A program made the position numbers and the translations under genes. DNA of 28,437 nt from the NCBI GenBank assembly GCA_036782915.1, contig DAIPYE010000017.1:1-28437 (forward strand), given 5' to 3'. This DNA is from JAEUSI01 sp036782915 (lineage in GTDB: Bacteria; Bacteroidota; Ignavibacteria; Tepidaquicellales; Tepidaquicellaceae). Below the pieces are notes generated by a model. The model was given only the letters and a program-made list of their open reading frames with translations. It was not told the origin of the DNA and did no database searches. This document shows positions 14,801 through 22,045 of the stretch, in pieces; the stretch's first letter is position 1; each line of letters opens with the position of its first letter.

Positions 14801-14900
14801 GTTATTGACAATCAATAACCAATGTTCATAATGTCCGGTTTAAGTGTTTTTGAAATTTTTCCTGACAATAATATAACTTTGCGAGTTGATAATCAATAAC
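14801..14900 (-). promoter_or_regulatory. Duplicated AATCAATAAC motif upstream of the porQ-like gene
   Basis: The 10-mer AATCAATAAC occurs at 14810-14819 and again at 14891-14900. The first copy is part of a hairpin (GTTATTG 14801-14807 with CAATAAC 14813-14819). Both lie upstream of the porQ-like start codon at 14787 and could be binding sites for a regulator; this is only inference. Confidence 0.3.
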
Positions 14901-14951
14901 AATTTATTCGTTTATTAATTCAAGGAAATATGCAGATTTTAACAAATCTGA

Positions 14952-15224
14952 TCACAAAATTCTGAAATCGGAATATTCATTCTGATAATCAGATTCTTCG
15001 GTTAAAACTGATTTGACAATAGCTCCTAAGGGTCCGATTTTTATATCTTTCAGGAAATCATTTATCAGATTTGAATTTCCTTCTATTACAATTTCAACAT
15101 CACCCGAAAACAAATTTTTCACATATCCGGTCAGATTATACTCAATAGCTTTTCTTTTACAAAAAAATCTGAATCCGACACCCTGCACCAGTCCTTTAAC
15201 AGTTATATTGACCTTTTTTTCCAT
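14952..15224 (-). CDS. acyP: Acylphosphatase
   Basis: Acylphosphatase hydrolyses acyl phosphates such as 1,3-bisphosphoglycerate and carbamoyl phosphate. The 90-residue protein has the complete active-site signature: GLVQGVGFRFF with the phosphate-binding R19, and GYVKNL with the catalytic N37. The fold's later strand (GDVEIVIEG) follows as expected, and the length is normal. The gene starts inside the 3' end of the EamA transporter gene (29 bp overlap) and is the last gene of the minus-strand run from the glycosyltransferase. A weak hairpin (14933-14950) follows the stop codon but has no T-run. Confidence 0.95.
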   Translation of the reverse strand: MEKKVNITVKGLVQGVGFRFFCKRKAIEYNLTGYVKNLFSGDVEIVIEGNSNLINDFLKDIKIGPLGAIVKSVLTEESDYQNEYSDFRIL

Positions 15225-16143
15225 TTAAATATTTGAATTTAAAAAATAAATAAAATTCGGATATAGCAAAACCTGTAAGCATAATAAATATTCCGGATAA
15301 CTGACTGTAGCTTAATACTTCTTTCAAAAGTATATAAGCAAAAAATACAGCGAAAACAGATTCCATATTATAAATTATGCCTGCTCTAAGCGGAGTAGTT
15401 TTATTCTGATATTTTGTCATAAGAACTATACTTATCAGTGTTGAAAATATAGATGTATAAATTAATGTCATAATAAGCTCAGAATTAAGTTTTATAAATA
15501 TTTCCTCAAAAATAAATACTTCAAAAATAATCATGTAAACTAAATTAAAAGCTACCATTGCGAGAAATTGTCCGAAAATAAGATAATTGAGATCAATTTT
15601 CCGTGAATACTTATCCAGAAGAACGATATGTATTGCAAATGCGAAGGCGCAGAAAAGTGTCAGAATATCACCCGGATTCAGATCATTGAAATATGCATCT
15701 GATAATATATAGAGTCCCGTCATTACAATTGCAGCTCCGATCAGATTTTCCGCTTTTGGTTTAGTCTTAAGAATAAAATAATGAATAAAAGGGAGCATGA
15801 TCAGAATTGTACCTGTAATGAATGCAGATTTAGAAGCAGTAGTATATTTCAATCCGGATGTCTGAAGTGCAAACCCTGCAAACAGATAGAATCCCAGTAT
15901 AAAACCGCATTTCAAATCTTTAAAGCCTGCATTCACAAGTTTATCTCTGTAAAAAATATAAAAAACAATAAGAGTAACGGAGAATCTTAATAAGTTAAAT
16001 AAAATCGGAGAGACGAACTGAAGGGAAATTTTTATTAGTGGAAAAGATAAACCCCATGTGAAAGTAATAGCCAGTAAAATTAATTCAGCTTTATATAATT
16101 TATAAAGTGAGATTCTTTCTGAACCCTGTTTTTCTGGTTGCAA
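15196..16143 (-). CDS. EamA/DMT family transporter
   Basis: The 315-residue protein has about ten hydrophobic helices in two EamA-like repeats: the first begins with LLAITFTWGLSFPLIKISL and the second includes RAGIIYNMESVFAVFFAYILLKE (a hallmark of the second repeat). DMT transporters export amino acids, nucleotides or other metabolites through the inner membrane; the substrate is unknown. The start appears to be TTG at 16143, 4 bp after the UbiA-like gene's stop. Its 3' end overlaps acyP by 29 bp. In this operon with a polyprenyl-phosphate enzyme and a glycosyltransferase, a flippase role for a lipid-linked sugar is possible (some DMT members flip such lipids), but this is inference. Confidence 0.88.
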   Translation of the reverse strand: MQPEKQGSERISLYKLYKAELILLAITFTWGLSFPLIKISLQFVSPILFNLLRFSVTLIVFYIFYRDKLVNAGFKDLKCGFILGFYLFAGFALQTSGLKYTTASKSAFITGTILIMLPFIHYFILKTKPKAENLIGAAIVMTGLYILSDAYFNDLNPGDILTLFCAFAFAIHIVLLDKYSRKIDLNYLIFGQFLAMVAFNLVYMIIFEVFIFEEIFIKLNSELIMTLIYTSIFSTLISIVLMTKYQNKTTPLRAGIIYNMESVFAVFFAYILLKEVLSYSQLSGIFIMLTGFAISEFYLFFKFKYLNGKKGQYNC

Positions 16144-16147
16144 TTAT

Positions 16148-17038
16148 TTAAAATCCGAATTTTGTTTTATAAATAATCAAAGCGCATGTGATCAGCCAGA
16201 GTAATGAGTTTATTATAATTGGAATATCTTTTGTAACGATCTGTGTCGGGCTTTCCCCGAGATTTTTCTGATGAAGAAGATACATATACCGGAAAATGCC
16301 ATACAGCACAAACGGAGTTGTGTAGATCAGTTTATCCGAATGAAAGGAAGAAATTGCTTTTTCAGAAACTGTATATAAAGCATAAGAAATAATTGTTCCT
16401 GTTGCAGCGATCGTATTCAGCTGATCTACAAAAACCACATCATAATCACCGAGGACCTTTCTTTGTTTTTCAAGATTTTCCTGATTCGGACCGGAAAGTT
16501 CGGCTCTACGTTTGGAAATTCCAAGAAACAAAGAAATAAAAATGGTCGTTATTATCATCCAACTGGAGATACTTACTTCAATTGCAACTGCTCCTGCTAC
16601 AACTCTCAAAATAAATCCGAATGTAATGGAAAATACATCTAACAATACTACATTCTTGATTTTAAATGAATAAAGAAGATTATTTAAAAGGTAAGCAATA
16701 ACGGTTAATAAAAACAAAATGGGAAGCTGGATGGAAATTGCAAAAGTCAAAATAAGTAAAAAAATGAACAATGTTTTTGCCTGGCTGACTGTAACATAAC
16801 CTGCAGCGATAGGTCTGTATCTTTTCTTTTTATGCACACTGTCAGATTCCACATCAACAATATCATTTAAAACATAAACACTGCTTGAAACACAGCAAAA
16901 AGCTATGAAAGCAAGAATATTTGTCAATAATAAAGGAAGATCCATTAATTTACCGGCAAATAGAATTGGTGCAAAAACAAACAGATTTTTTATCCATTGT
17001 TTCGGTCTGATAAGTTCAATAAATCGAAGTATTTTCAA
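16148..17038 (-). CDS. Polyprenyl-phosphate phosphoribosyltransferase-like UbiA family protein
   Basis: This is a UbiA-superfamily integral-membrane enzyme of 296 residues with 8-9 helices. It opens with RPKQWIKNLFVFAPILFAGK (residues 11-30), typical of the subgroup that includes decaprenyl-phosphate phosphoribosyltransferase (mycobacterial Rv3806c), and has the aspartate motif N58-D59-x2-D62-x3-D66 followed by KKKRYRPIAAG. Family members of this subgroup transfer phosphoribose from PRPP to polyprenyl phosphate, the first step to polyprenyl-phosphoryl-arabinose or related donors. The start is TTG at 17038, directly after the stop of the upstream glycosyltransferase. dprE1/dprE2 epimerase genes are not in the window, so the final sugar is unknown. 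Other UbiA-family roles (quinone or heme prenylation) are less likely from the N-terminal motif. Confidence 0.85.
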   Translation of the reverse strand: MKILRFIELIRPKQWIKNLFVFAPILFAGKLMDLPLLLTNILAFIAFCCVSSSVYVLNDIVDVESDSVHKKKRYRPIAAGYVTVSQAKTLFIFLLILTFAISIQLPILFLLTVIAYLLNNLLYSFKIKNVVLLDVFSITFGFILRVVAGAVAIEVSISSWMIITTIFISLFLGISKRRAELSGPNQENLEKQRKVLGDYDVVFVDQLNTIAATGTIISYALYTVSEKAISSFHSDKLIYTTPFVLYGIFRYMYLLHQKNLGESPTQIVTKDIPIIINSLLWLITCALIIYKTKFGF

Positions 17039-18622
17039 TTATTTTATAGAATTAAAATTTGTTTTGTAAATTTTCATTTCATTTCCTCCGCAAATTGTGT
17101 TGTTTTCCAAAACCGAACTTGTCTGAAATATCAGTTCATTTCCGTATTTCTCAAGATAATCTCTGAACCATTCATCATAAATAATAATATAACTAACATT
17201 ATTTTTCTTTAATAGATAATTTACAGAGTCCAGGTTATCATCTTTTGAGTAAGTTCGGAAACGAAGAATTTCAGGAGTAATTAAACCTGCAACATCAATA
17301 ATTCTGTTTTTATTAATGAAACCAATAGCTCCTATATCGTTTACGGCTATAACTTCATTTCTTCCGACATTCTCATATACCCAGCCGGCAAGTTTAACCT
17401 GCTGATCATTTATATTATCAGTATTCATTCCTAAAGCAATTCCGAATACAACATAATTGAAAATTGAAAAGATGAGAATAAATGCAAAAGCTGATTTCCT
17501 TCTCAGAAGAAATGCTTTAAGTTTAGAAAAAAAATTCAGATCAAGCAGATTAAAGAAAACATAAACTGAGATCAGGTTAATAAATGGAATGAGAGGAATT
17601 AAATATCTTACATGATGTCTCCAGTTTGGTATTAACACTGAGGAAATTAACGGAAGTAAAATTATCCAAAGGAATATCAGGTTTAAATATTTAAACTCTG
17701 AATAATACTTTTTAATATTTTTGAAATAATATAAAACAGATACAATGTATAGTATTCCGGTAATTAAATTATCCTTCAGGAAATAAGTAATTGAAATTAA
17801 TATATACTCAAAATTCGGGATCAAATGAAATTCTCCGCCCTGACCTCTGAAAGTATTCGGGAAAAAGTGACCGCTTATTTTATACGAAAATATCAGATAT
17901 GGTAGAGTTATGATCAAAAATATCAGGACTGAAAGAACTAGTTTGATAAAATTCTGCTTTAATTCTTTTTGTAATATGAGATTCAGAATTACATCAAATA
18001 AATATAATCCAAACAAAAGAAATCCTTCCGGTCTTGAAACAGTTGACAGCGCTAGAAATAAAGCGGGTAATAAATTAAATTTATTCAGCCTTAAGTTTTC
18101 TATATGAAAATAAACTGAAAGAATTGTAAAGAATGTAAACATTGTTGTTTCCATACCAGATAATGAAGACCAGGCGAATCTACCATTGAGAACAGTTAAT
18201 AAAGCAATTATTAATGAAACAAACTGCGGGGTTAAAATTGCAGAGATCAGTTCACTTAACGGTGAATTCTTGTTTCCAAATATTATCAATGAAATTTTAT
18301 AAATGAAAATACAGGAAAGAAAATGAAATATAGCTGAAAGAAATATTGAATTAAAAATAAAATTGCCTGTGATAAAACTGAAAAGTCCGAGAACTATAAC
18401 ATAAAACGGGGAAGTCGTGCCGGCAGTATATTCACCTGCATTGAACTGAAAGAAATTTCCTTTCGAGAAATTATCCGCAAACTGAAAATGTATCCACGTG
18501 TCATCTAAAGGAACACCCATTTGCCCGCTGGTGTATATGTATTCAAATATCGTATAAAATAAATATGTTCCTATACAAGCTGAAGTAATATAAATGTAAT
18601 TCTTAACTGTAAGTGTGCTCAT
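17039..18622 (-). CDS. GT-C type membrane glycosyltransferase
   Basis: This polytopic membrane protein has about ten or more hydrophobic helices. The first periplasmic loop carries PLDDTWIHFQFADNFSKG, then FNAGEYTAGTTSPFY; an acidic pair in this loop followed by a G-E-x-x-x-G-x-T-S/N-P pattern is typical of GT-C transferases that use polyprenyl-phosphate sugars, including arabinosyltransferase AftB. The C-terminal part is a soluble segment with NDIGAIGFINKNRIIDVAGL. The ORF extends to GTG 18703, but that start would lie in a hairpin at 18690-18713; the ATG at 18622 (527 residues), with GAGGAAG upstream, is preferred. It ends exactly where the UbiA-like gene begins. Acceptor and sugar are unknown. 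Confidence 0.82.
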   Translation of the reverse strand: MSTLTVKNYIYITSACIGTYLFYTIFEYIYTSGQMGVPLDDTWIHFQFADNFSKGNFFQFNAGEYTAGTTSPFYVIVLGLFSFITGNFIFNSIFLSAIFHFLSCIFIYKISLIIFGNKNSPLSELISAILTPQFVSLIIALLTVLNGRFAWSSLSGMETTMFTFFTILSVYFHIENLRLNKFNLLPALFLALSTVSRPEGFLLFGLYLFDVILNLILQKELKQNFIKLVLSVLIFLIITLPYLIFSYKISGHFFPNTFRGQGGEFHLIPNFEYILISITYFLKDNLITGILYIVSVLYYFKNIKKYYSEFKYLNLIFLWIILLPLISSVLIPNWRHHVRYLIPLIPFINLISVYVFFNLLDLNFFSKLKAFLLRRKSAFAFILIFSIFNYVVFGIALGMNTDNINDQQVKLAGWVYENVGRNEVIAVNDIGAIGFINKNRIIDVAGLITPEILRFRTYSKDDNLDSVNYLLKKNNVSYIIIYDEWFRDYLEKYGNELIFQTSSVLENNTICGGNEMKIYKTNFNSIK

Positions 18623-18689
18623 TAAATTGAACTTCCTCAAGCAGGAGTCTGAGAAGAAGGATTTTATTTTAAATTTTACTCTTAAATGA

Positions 18690-18713
18690 AAAGAGCGAAT
18701 CACTCCGCTCTTT
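18690..18713 (-). terminator. Hairpin, probable terminator after the mutase
   Basis: AAAGAGCG (18690-18697) and CGCTCTTT (18706-18713) form a perfect 8-bp stem with an 8-nt loop. Read on the minus strand, it follows the mutase stop codon and the tandem repeat, and is followed by a short T-rich tract (TCATTT). It would weaken read-through into the glycosyltransferase operon. Confidence 0.5.
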
Positions 18714-18743
18714 CTAACTGCTAACTGCTAACTGCTAACTGCT
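18714..18743. repeat. Exact 7-bp tandem repeat after the mutase stop codon
   Basis: CTAACTG is repeated exactly four times (18714-18741), with two further matching bases. It begins 4 bp after the stop codon of the mutase gene (minus strand). On the coding strand the unit reads AGCAGTT. A related 8-bp repeat follows the aconitase gene at 22011-22042. Confidence 0.9.
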
Positions 18744-18745
18744 TT

Positions 18746-20410
18746 TTAAAACACCGCCTGCTCTTCATAAACTCCAAATACTTCTTTCAGCTCTGCGCAC
18801 ATTTCACCAAGTGTTACATACTTTCTTGCGCAATCAAGAACAACAGGCATTAGATTAGTTCCGTCAGCAGCAGCTTTATTCAAAGCTTTCAAAGCATTCT
18901 TAACATCTTCCTGATTTCGTGAAGCTTTCAATTCTTTTAATCTTTTAACCTGTTTCTCTTCAACTTCTTTTGATATCTGTAAAATCGGAATATCGATAAC
19001 TTCATCTTCTTCTACAAAATCATTTATTCCCACTACAATCTTTTCTTTCTTATCTAATTCTAACTGATATTTATATGCTGCATCTGCAATTTCTCTCTGG
19101 AAAAATCCGTTTTCGATGCAGGGAATCACGCCGCCCTGCGAATCAATAAGATCAAAATATCTTTCGGCTTCAGCTTCAATGTCGTCAGTAAGTTTTTCAA
19201 CATAATAACTTCCGCCAAGCGGATCTGCGACATTGATCACACCGTGTTCATAAGCAATTATCTGCTGAGTTCTCAATGCGATCTTTACGGCTTTGTCAGA
19301 AGGTAAAGCAAGTGTTTCGTCCATTGAGTTTGTATGAAGACTTTGCGTTCCGCCGAGAACTCCCGCAAGTGCTTCGATGGCTGTTCTGACAATATTATTC
19401 TCCGGCTGCTGTGCAGTCAATGAACATCCCGCAGTCTGTGTGTGAAATCTCAACTGCCACGACTTTGGATTCTTTGCACCGTATTTGTTTTTCATTCTCT
19501 TTGCATAAATTCTTCTTGCTGCTCTGAACTTAGCTATCTCTTCAAAAAAGTCTAAATGCGAATTAAAGAAATGCGAGATTCTTGGAGCAAATTCATCTAC
19601 ATCCATTCCTCTTTCAATTCCTGCTTCGATATATGCAAAACCATCTGCTAAAGTGAAAGCAAGTTCCTGAGCTGCTGTCGAACCCGCTTCTCTGATGTGA
19701 TAACCGCTTACACTGACAGGATTGAATTTCGGAACTTCCTTAGTTGAATATTCGATCATATCGGTGATAATTCTCATCGATGCTTTCGGCGGATAAATAT
19801 ATTCTTTCTGCGCAATGTATTCTTTTAAAATGTCGTTCTGAAGTGTTCCCTGAAGTTTGCTGAACGGAACTCCCTGCTTTTCTGCTACGGCTAAGTAGAA
19901 TGCATAAACCATTATTGCAGGCGAATTAATTGTCATCGATGTCGAGACTTTGTCCAAAGGAATTCCGTCGAATAAAATTTCCATATCCTGTAAAGAAGAA
20001 ATTGCAACTCCGCAAATCCCGACTTCACCTTCGGAAATTTCAGCATCAGCATCCCAGCCCATTAATGTCGGCATATCAAAAGCTGTTGACAATCCTGTTT
20101 GTCCGTGAGCAAGCAAATACTTGAATCTCTGATTGGTATCTTCCGGAGTTCCGAATCCTGCAAATTGTCTCATCGTCCATAATTTCCCCCGGTACATATT
20201 ATGATGAATTCCTCTTGTGTAAGGATATTCTCCCGGGTAGCCGACTTCATTGTAATAATTTGCGTCTTTGACATCTTCAGGAGTGTAAGCGATATCAAGT
20301 TCTCTTCCGCTGAGAGATGTGAACTTCATACCGTTTGTTTTAATTTTTTGGGCAGCTTCAAGCCATTCAGCTTTAGAAGCGCTTTTTTTCGGTTCAGAGT
20401 TATTTTTCAT
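18746..20410 (-). CDS. Methylmalonyl-CoA mutase large (catalytic) subunit without B12 domain
   Basis: This is the TIM-barrel subunit of an adenosylcobalamin-dependent acyl-CoA mutase. The 554-residue length and the lack of a C-terminal cobalamin-binding domain place it among the separate large subunits. Conserved blocks are dense: YPYTRGIHHNMYRGKLWTMR, GQTGLSTAFDMPTLMG, KLQGTLQNDILKEYIAQKE, SGYHIREAGSTAAQELAFTL, FHTQTAGCSLTAQQPENNI, and GGTQSLHTNSMDE. The YTRG motif at residue 62 fits methylmalonyl-CoA rather than isobutyryl-CoA mutase. A separate B12-binding small subunit must exist elsewhere. It isomerises methylmalonyl-CoA and succinyl-CoA, linking propionate metabolism to the TCA cycle. 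The N-terminal ~20 residues are lineage-specific. A TAnnTTTG element lies 24 bp upstream of the ATG. Confidence 0.95.
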   Translation of the reverse strand: MKNNSEPKKSASKAEWLEAAQKIKTNGMKFTSLSGRELDIAYTPEDVKDANYYNEVGYPGEYPYTRGIHHNMYRGKLWTMRQFAGFGTPEDTNQRFKYLLAHGQTGLSTAFDMPTLMGWDADAEISEGEVGICGVAISSLQDMEILFDGIPLDKVSTSMTINSPAIMVYAFYLAVAEKQGVPFSKLQGTLQNDILKEYIAQKEYIYPPKASMRIITDMIEYSTKEVPKFNPVSVSGYHIREAGSTAAQELAFTLADGFAYIEAGIERGMDVDEFAPRISHFFNSHLDFFEEIAKFRAARRIYAKRMKNKYGAKNPKSWQLRFHTQTAGCSLTAQQPENNIVRTAIEALAGVLGGTQSLHTNSMDETLALPSDKAVKIALRTQQIIAYEHGVINVADPLGGSYYVEKLTDDIEAEAERYFDLIDSQGGVIPCIENGFFQREIADAAYKYQLELDKKEKIVVGINDFVEEDEVIDIPILQISKEVEEKQVKRLKELKASRNQEDVKNALKALNKAAADGTNLMPVVLDCARKYVTLGEMCAELKEVFGVYEEQAVF

Positions 20411-20433
20411 TTAGATTGAATTTTTTATTGTTG

Positions 20434-20441
20434 CAAATATA
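20434..20441 (-). promoter_or_regulatory. Possible Bacteroidota-type -7 element of the mutase gene
   Basis: On the minus strand TATATTTG matches TAnnTTTG, the -7 consensus of the Bacteroidota primary sigma factor, 24 bp before the mutase ATG. A good -33 TTTG box is not visible at the expected distance, so confidence is limited. Confidence 0.35.
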
Positions 20442-20541
20442 GAATAATTAGAAAGGAAAATGAATTCAGAAAGGAGAGTCAGGAAAGTTTTCAGAAAGAT
20501 TCTTTTGAAATAAATTATTTATTTAGAATTTATACTAAATA

Positions 20542-20573
20542 AAAAGGTGTCAATAAAATTATTGACACCTTTT
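20542..20573 (-). terminator. Rho-independent terminator after the DUF937 gene
   Basis: AAAAGGTGTCAAT (20542-20554) pairs perfectly with ATTGACACCTTTT (20561-20573) around a 6-nt loop. On the minus strand it follows the DUF937 stop codon by 24 bp and is followed by T residues, which continue the paired arm, so it should be efficient. Confidence 0.88.
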
Positions 20574-20596
20574 ATAATACTATGATTAAATGGAAA

Positions 20597-21162
20597 TTAC
20601 TTCTTTCCTCCCAGCAATCCGCCGAGCATATCCATAAGTCCGCCACCTGCTCCCGGAGTATTCTGATCTTTCCCGGAAAACAAACCAACTACATCATCCA
20701 GTACGCTTCCGTCACCATTCTGATCTAGGAATGAAGCAAATCCTGCAGAACCTTCCGGATTGTCATTCTTATTTTTTGCAAGGTATCCCATTATAAGAGG
20801 AGCAACGATTGGAATTATCTTCATTGCTGTTCCGGCATCAAGATTAAAATTCTTTGTTAAAACATCTGTAACCTGTGAACCGGAATTTCCAAGCAATCCG
20901 CCGAGATTAGTATCAAAGTTATCCTTTTTTACAGCTTCANNNNNNNNNNAATATTCGGGTCGCCGTATTTATTCAGAATATGATCCACTCTTTCCTGCCC
21001 GCCGTTATTTGCGCTTTGATTTTTTAAGCCGCCTAGAATCATCGGCGCAATTACCGGGATTGCAGCCATTATGATTTTTGGATCAATACCAAGTGAATTT
21101 CCGATTTTATCGGCAGTCCCACCACCTAAATTTCCCAGTAAATCACTTATGAAATCTGACAT
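20597..21162 (-). CDS. DUF937/YidB-like protein (interrupted by an assembly gap)
   Basis: The protein is a DUF937 (YidB-like) product of unknown function, rich in Gly, Asn and Asp. It contains a duplicated helical block: IGNSLGIDPKIIMAAIPVIAPMILGGL near the N-terminus and LTKNFNLDAGTAMKIIPIVAPLIMGYL after the gap, the two copies sharing the I-P-[VI]-[IV]-A-P core. A DQNGDGSVLDDV calcium-loop-like segment lies near the C-terminus, followed by Gly-rich ends (LLGGLLGGKK). The 10-N gap at 20940-20949 falls after GDPNI; the frame resumes with EAVKKDNF if the true gap length leaves remainder 2 on division by 3 (for example 2). Total length is about 185 residues. The ATG at 21162 is supported by AAAGGAG 7 nt upstream. 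Confidence 0.85.
20940..20949. other. Assembly gap (10 N) inside the DUF937 gene
   Basis: Ten N characters; the frames on each side join only if the real missing length leaves remainder 2 on division by 3. Confidence 0.95.
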
Positions 21163-21169
21163 TTTTTAA

Positions 21170-21176
21170 CTCCTTT
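21170..21176 (-). promoter_or_regulatory. Shine-Dalgarno site of the DUF937 gene
   Basis: AAAGGAG (minus strand) ends 7 nt before the ATG at 21162. It fixes the start codon and is one of only a few strong sites in the window, which suggests high expression. Confidence 0.7.
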
Positions 21177-21247
21177 GTTTTTTTATTTTATGAAATATAA
21201 TTATTTTTATTTTTTGAAATTTAGTTAAATAATTCTAATAAAGTAAT

Positions 21248-21985
21248 TTACTTATTTGAATTGTTTGAATTTTCTGTCTTTCTTAAATCCATAATTATAT
21301 CGTAAGGCATCGGATACCCGTCCTCAAACTTTAAATAAGCAACATGTAAATGTGTCTTCCCATCTTTTAAAATTGCCTTCCTTCCTGTACGTCCGACTTC
21401 ACCAATCTTTTCACCATTAACAACTATATCACCTGGCTTTACATTGACCTGTGATAAATGCGAGTAATAAAATAATCCGTTATTAGTAACATCAAAAATC
21501 TTAACATACTTTCCTCCGCGAAGCAATGAACCCGGAGCCCATGTAGTATCTGTCGCAACTACAACTCCTCCCGACATACTTACAACATCTACCGGTTTTA
21601 AAGTAGAATCATCCAAAAGATCTTTATTCACATCAAGTATCATAATATCGTGTGCCGGATGTCCTTTGGTATTACTTCCCTGAAAATAATCATAGCCGGT
21701 ATCTTTGTAATCATTTCCGGAATCACGAAAATAAATTGAAGTGTAATTTGAAAGTGGGAATGACCAGTTGTCTTTATTTATTTGAACTCCCTTTTGTTGA
21801 CGGAAATATTTGCGGATCTCCGGCTCGTATGCAATCATTAAATCCGATGCATCATCGGGATCAATCGTAGAATTTACAATCATTGAATCAAGAATATCCC
21901 ATTTGTCGCAAATATTATTTGATTGAGAAAATGAATTTTGAGATAATAGAATTGCAAAAATTACAAAGAATGTTTTTTTAAACAT
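21248..21985 (-). CDS. Exported M23 (LytM-type) peptidase
   Basis: M23 enzymes are zinc endopeptidases that cut peptidoglycan cross-bridges or act as EnvC/NlpD-like activators. A signal peptide (FKKTFFVIFAILLSQNSFS) places the protein outside the cytoplasm. Motifs fit the fold: GHPAHD near residues 114-119 of the longer frame (H-x3-D), GGVVVATDTTW, GKYVKIFDVTNNGLFYYSHL (the HL contains a family His), GEKIGEVGRTG and THLHV (the H-x-H motif). All metal ligands appear present, so it may be active. I use the ATG at 21985 (245 residues); a TTG at 22003 would add six residues before the signal peptide. It lies between aconitase and DUF937 genes, with no clear operon partner. Confidence 0.9.
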   Translation of the reverse strand: MFKKTFFVIFAILLSQNSFSQSNNICDKWDILDSMIVNSTIDPDDASDLMIAYEPEIRKYFRQQKGVQINKDNWSFPLSNYTSIYFRDSGNDYKDTGYDYFQGSNTKGHPAHDIMILDVNKDLLDDSTLKPVDVVSMSGGVVVATDTTWAPGSLLRGGKYVKIFDVTNNGLFYYSHLSQVNVKPGDIVVNGEKIGEVGRTGRKAILKDGKTHLHVAYLKFEDGYPMPYDIIMDLRKTENSNNSNK

Positions 21986-22010
21986 ATTTAAATAATATTC
22001 CAAAAATTTT

Positions 22011-22042
22011 AACTGCCTGACTGCCTAATTGCCTAACTGCTT
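22011..22042. repeat. 8-bp tandem repeat after the aconitase stop codon
   Basis: Four consecutive 8-bp units AACTGCCT, GACTGCCT, AATTGCCT and AACTGCTT, ending 3 bp before the aconitase stop codon (minus strand). The sequence is closely related to the AACTGCT unit at 18716-18743, although the period is 8 rather than 7. Confidence 0.8.
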
Positions 22043-22045
22043 AAA

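Noticed and set aside
14846..14880. TTTTTG followed about 21 nt later by TAACTTTG on the plus strand, matching a Bacteroidota-type promoter.
   Set aside because: No plus-strand gene follows; it would drive antisense transcription into acyP. Without transcript data I do not report it as a promoter.
14933..14950. CAGATTT/AAATCTG hairpin after the acyP stop codon as a terminator.
   Set aside because: The 7-bp stem has no T-run on the minus strand, so it is at most a weak structure.
18714..18743. Short CRISPR-like repeat.
   Set aside because: The units are 7 bp with no spacers between them, so this is a simple tandem repeat.
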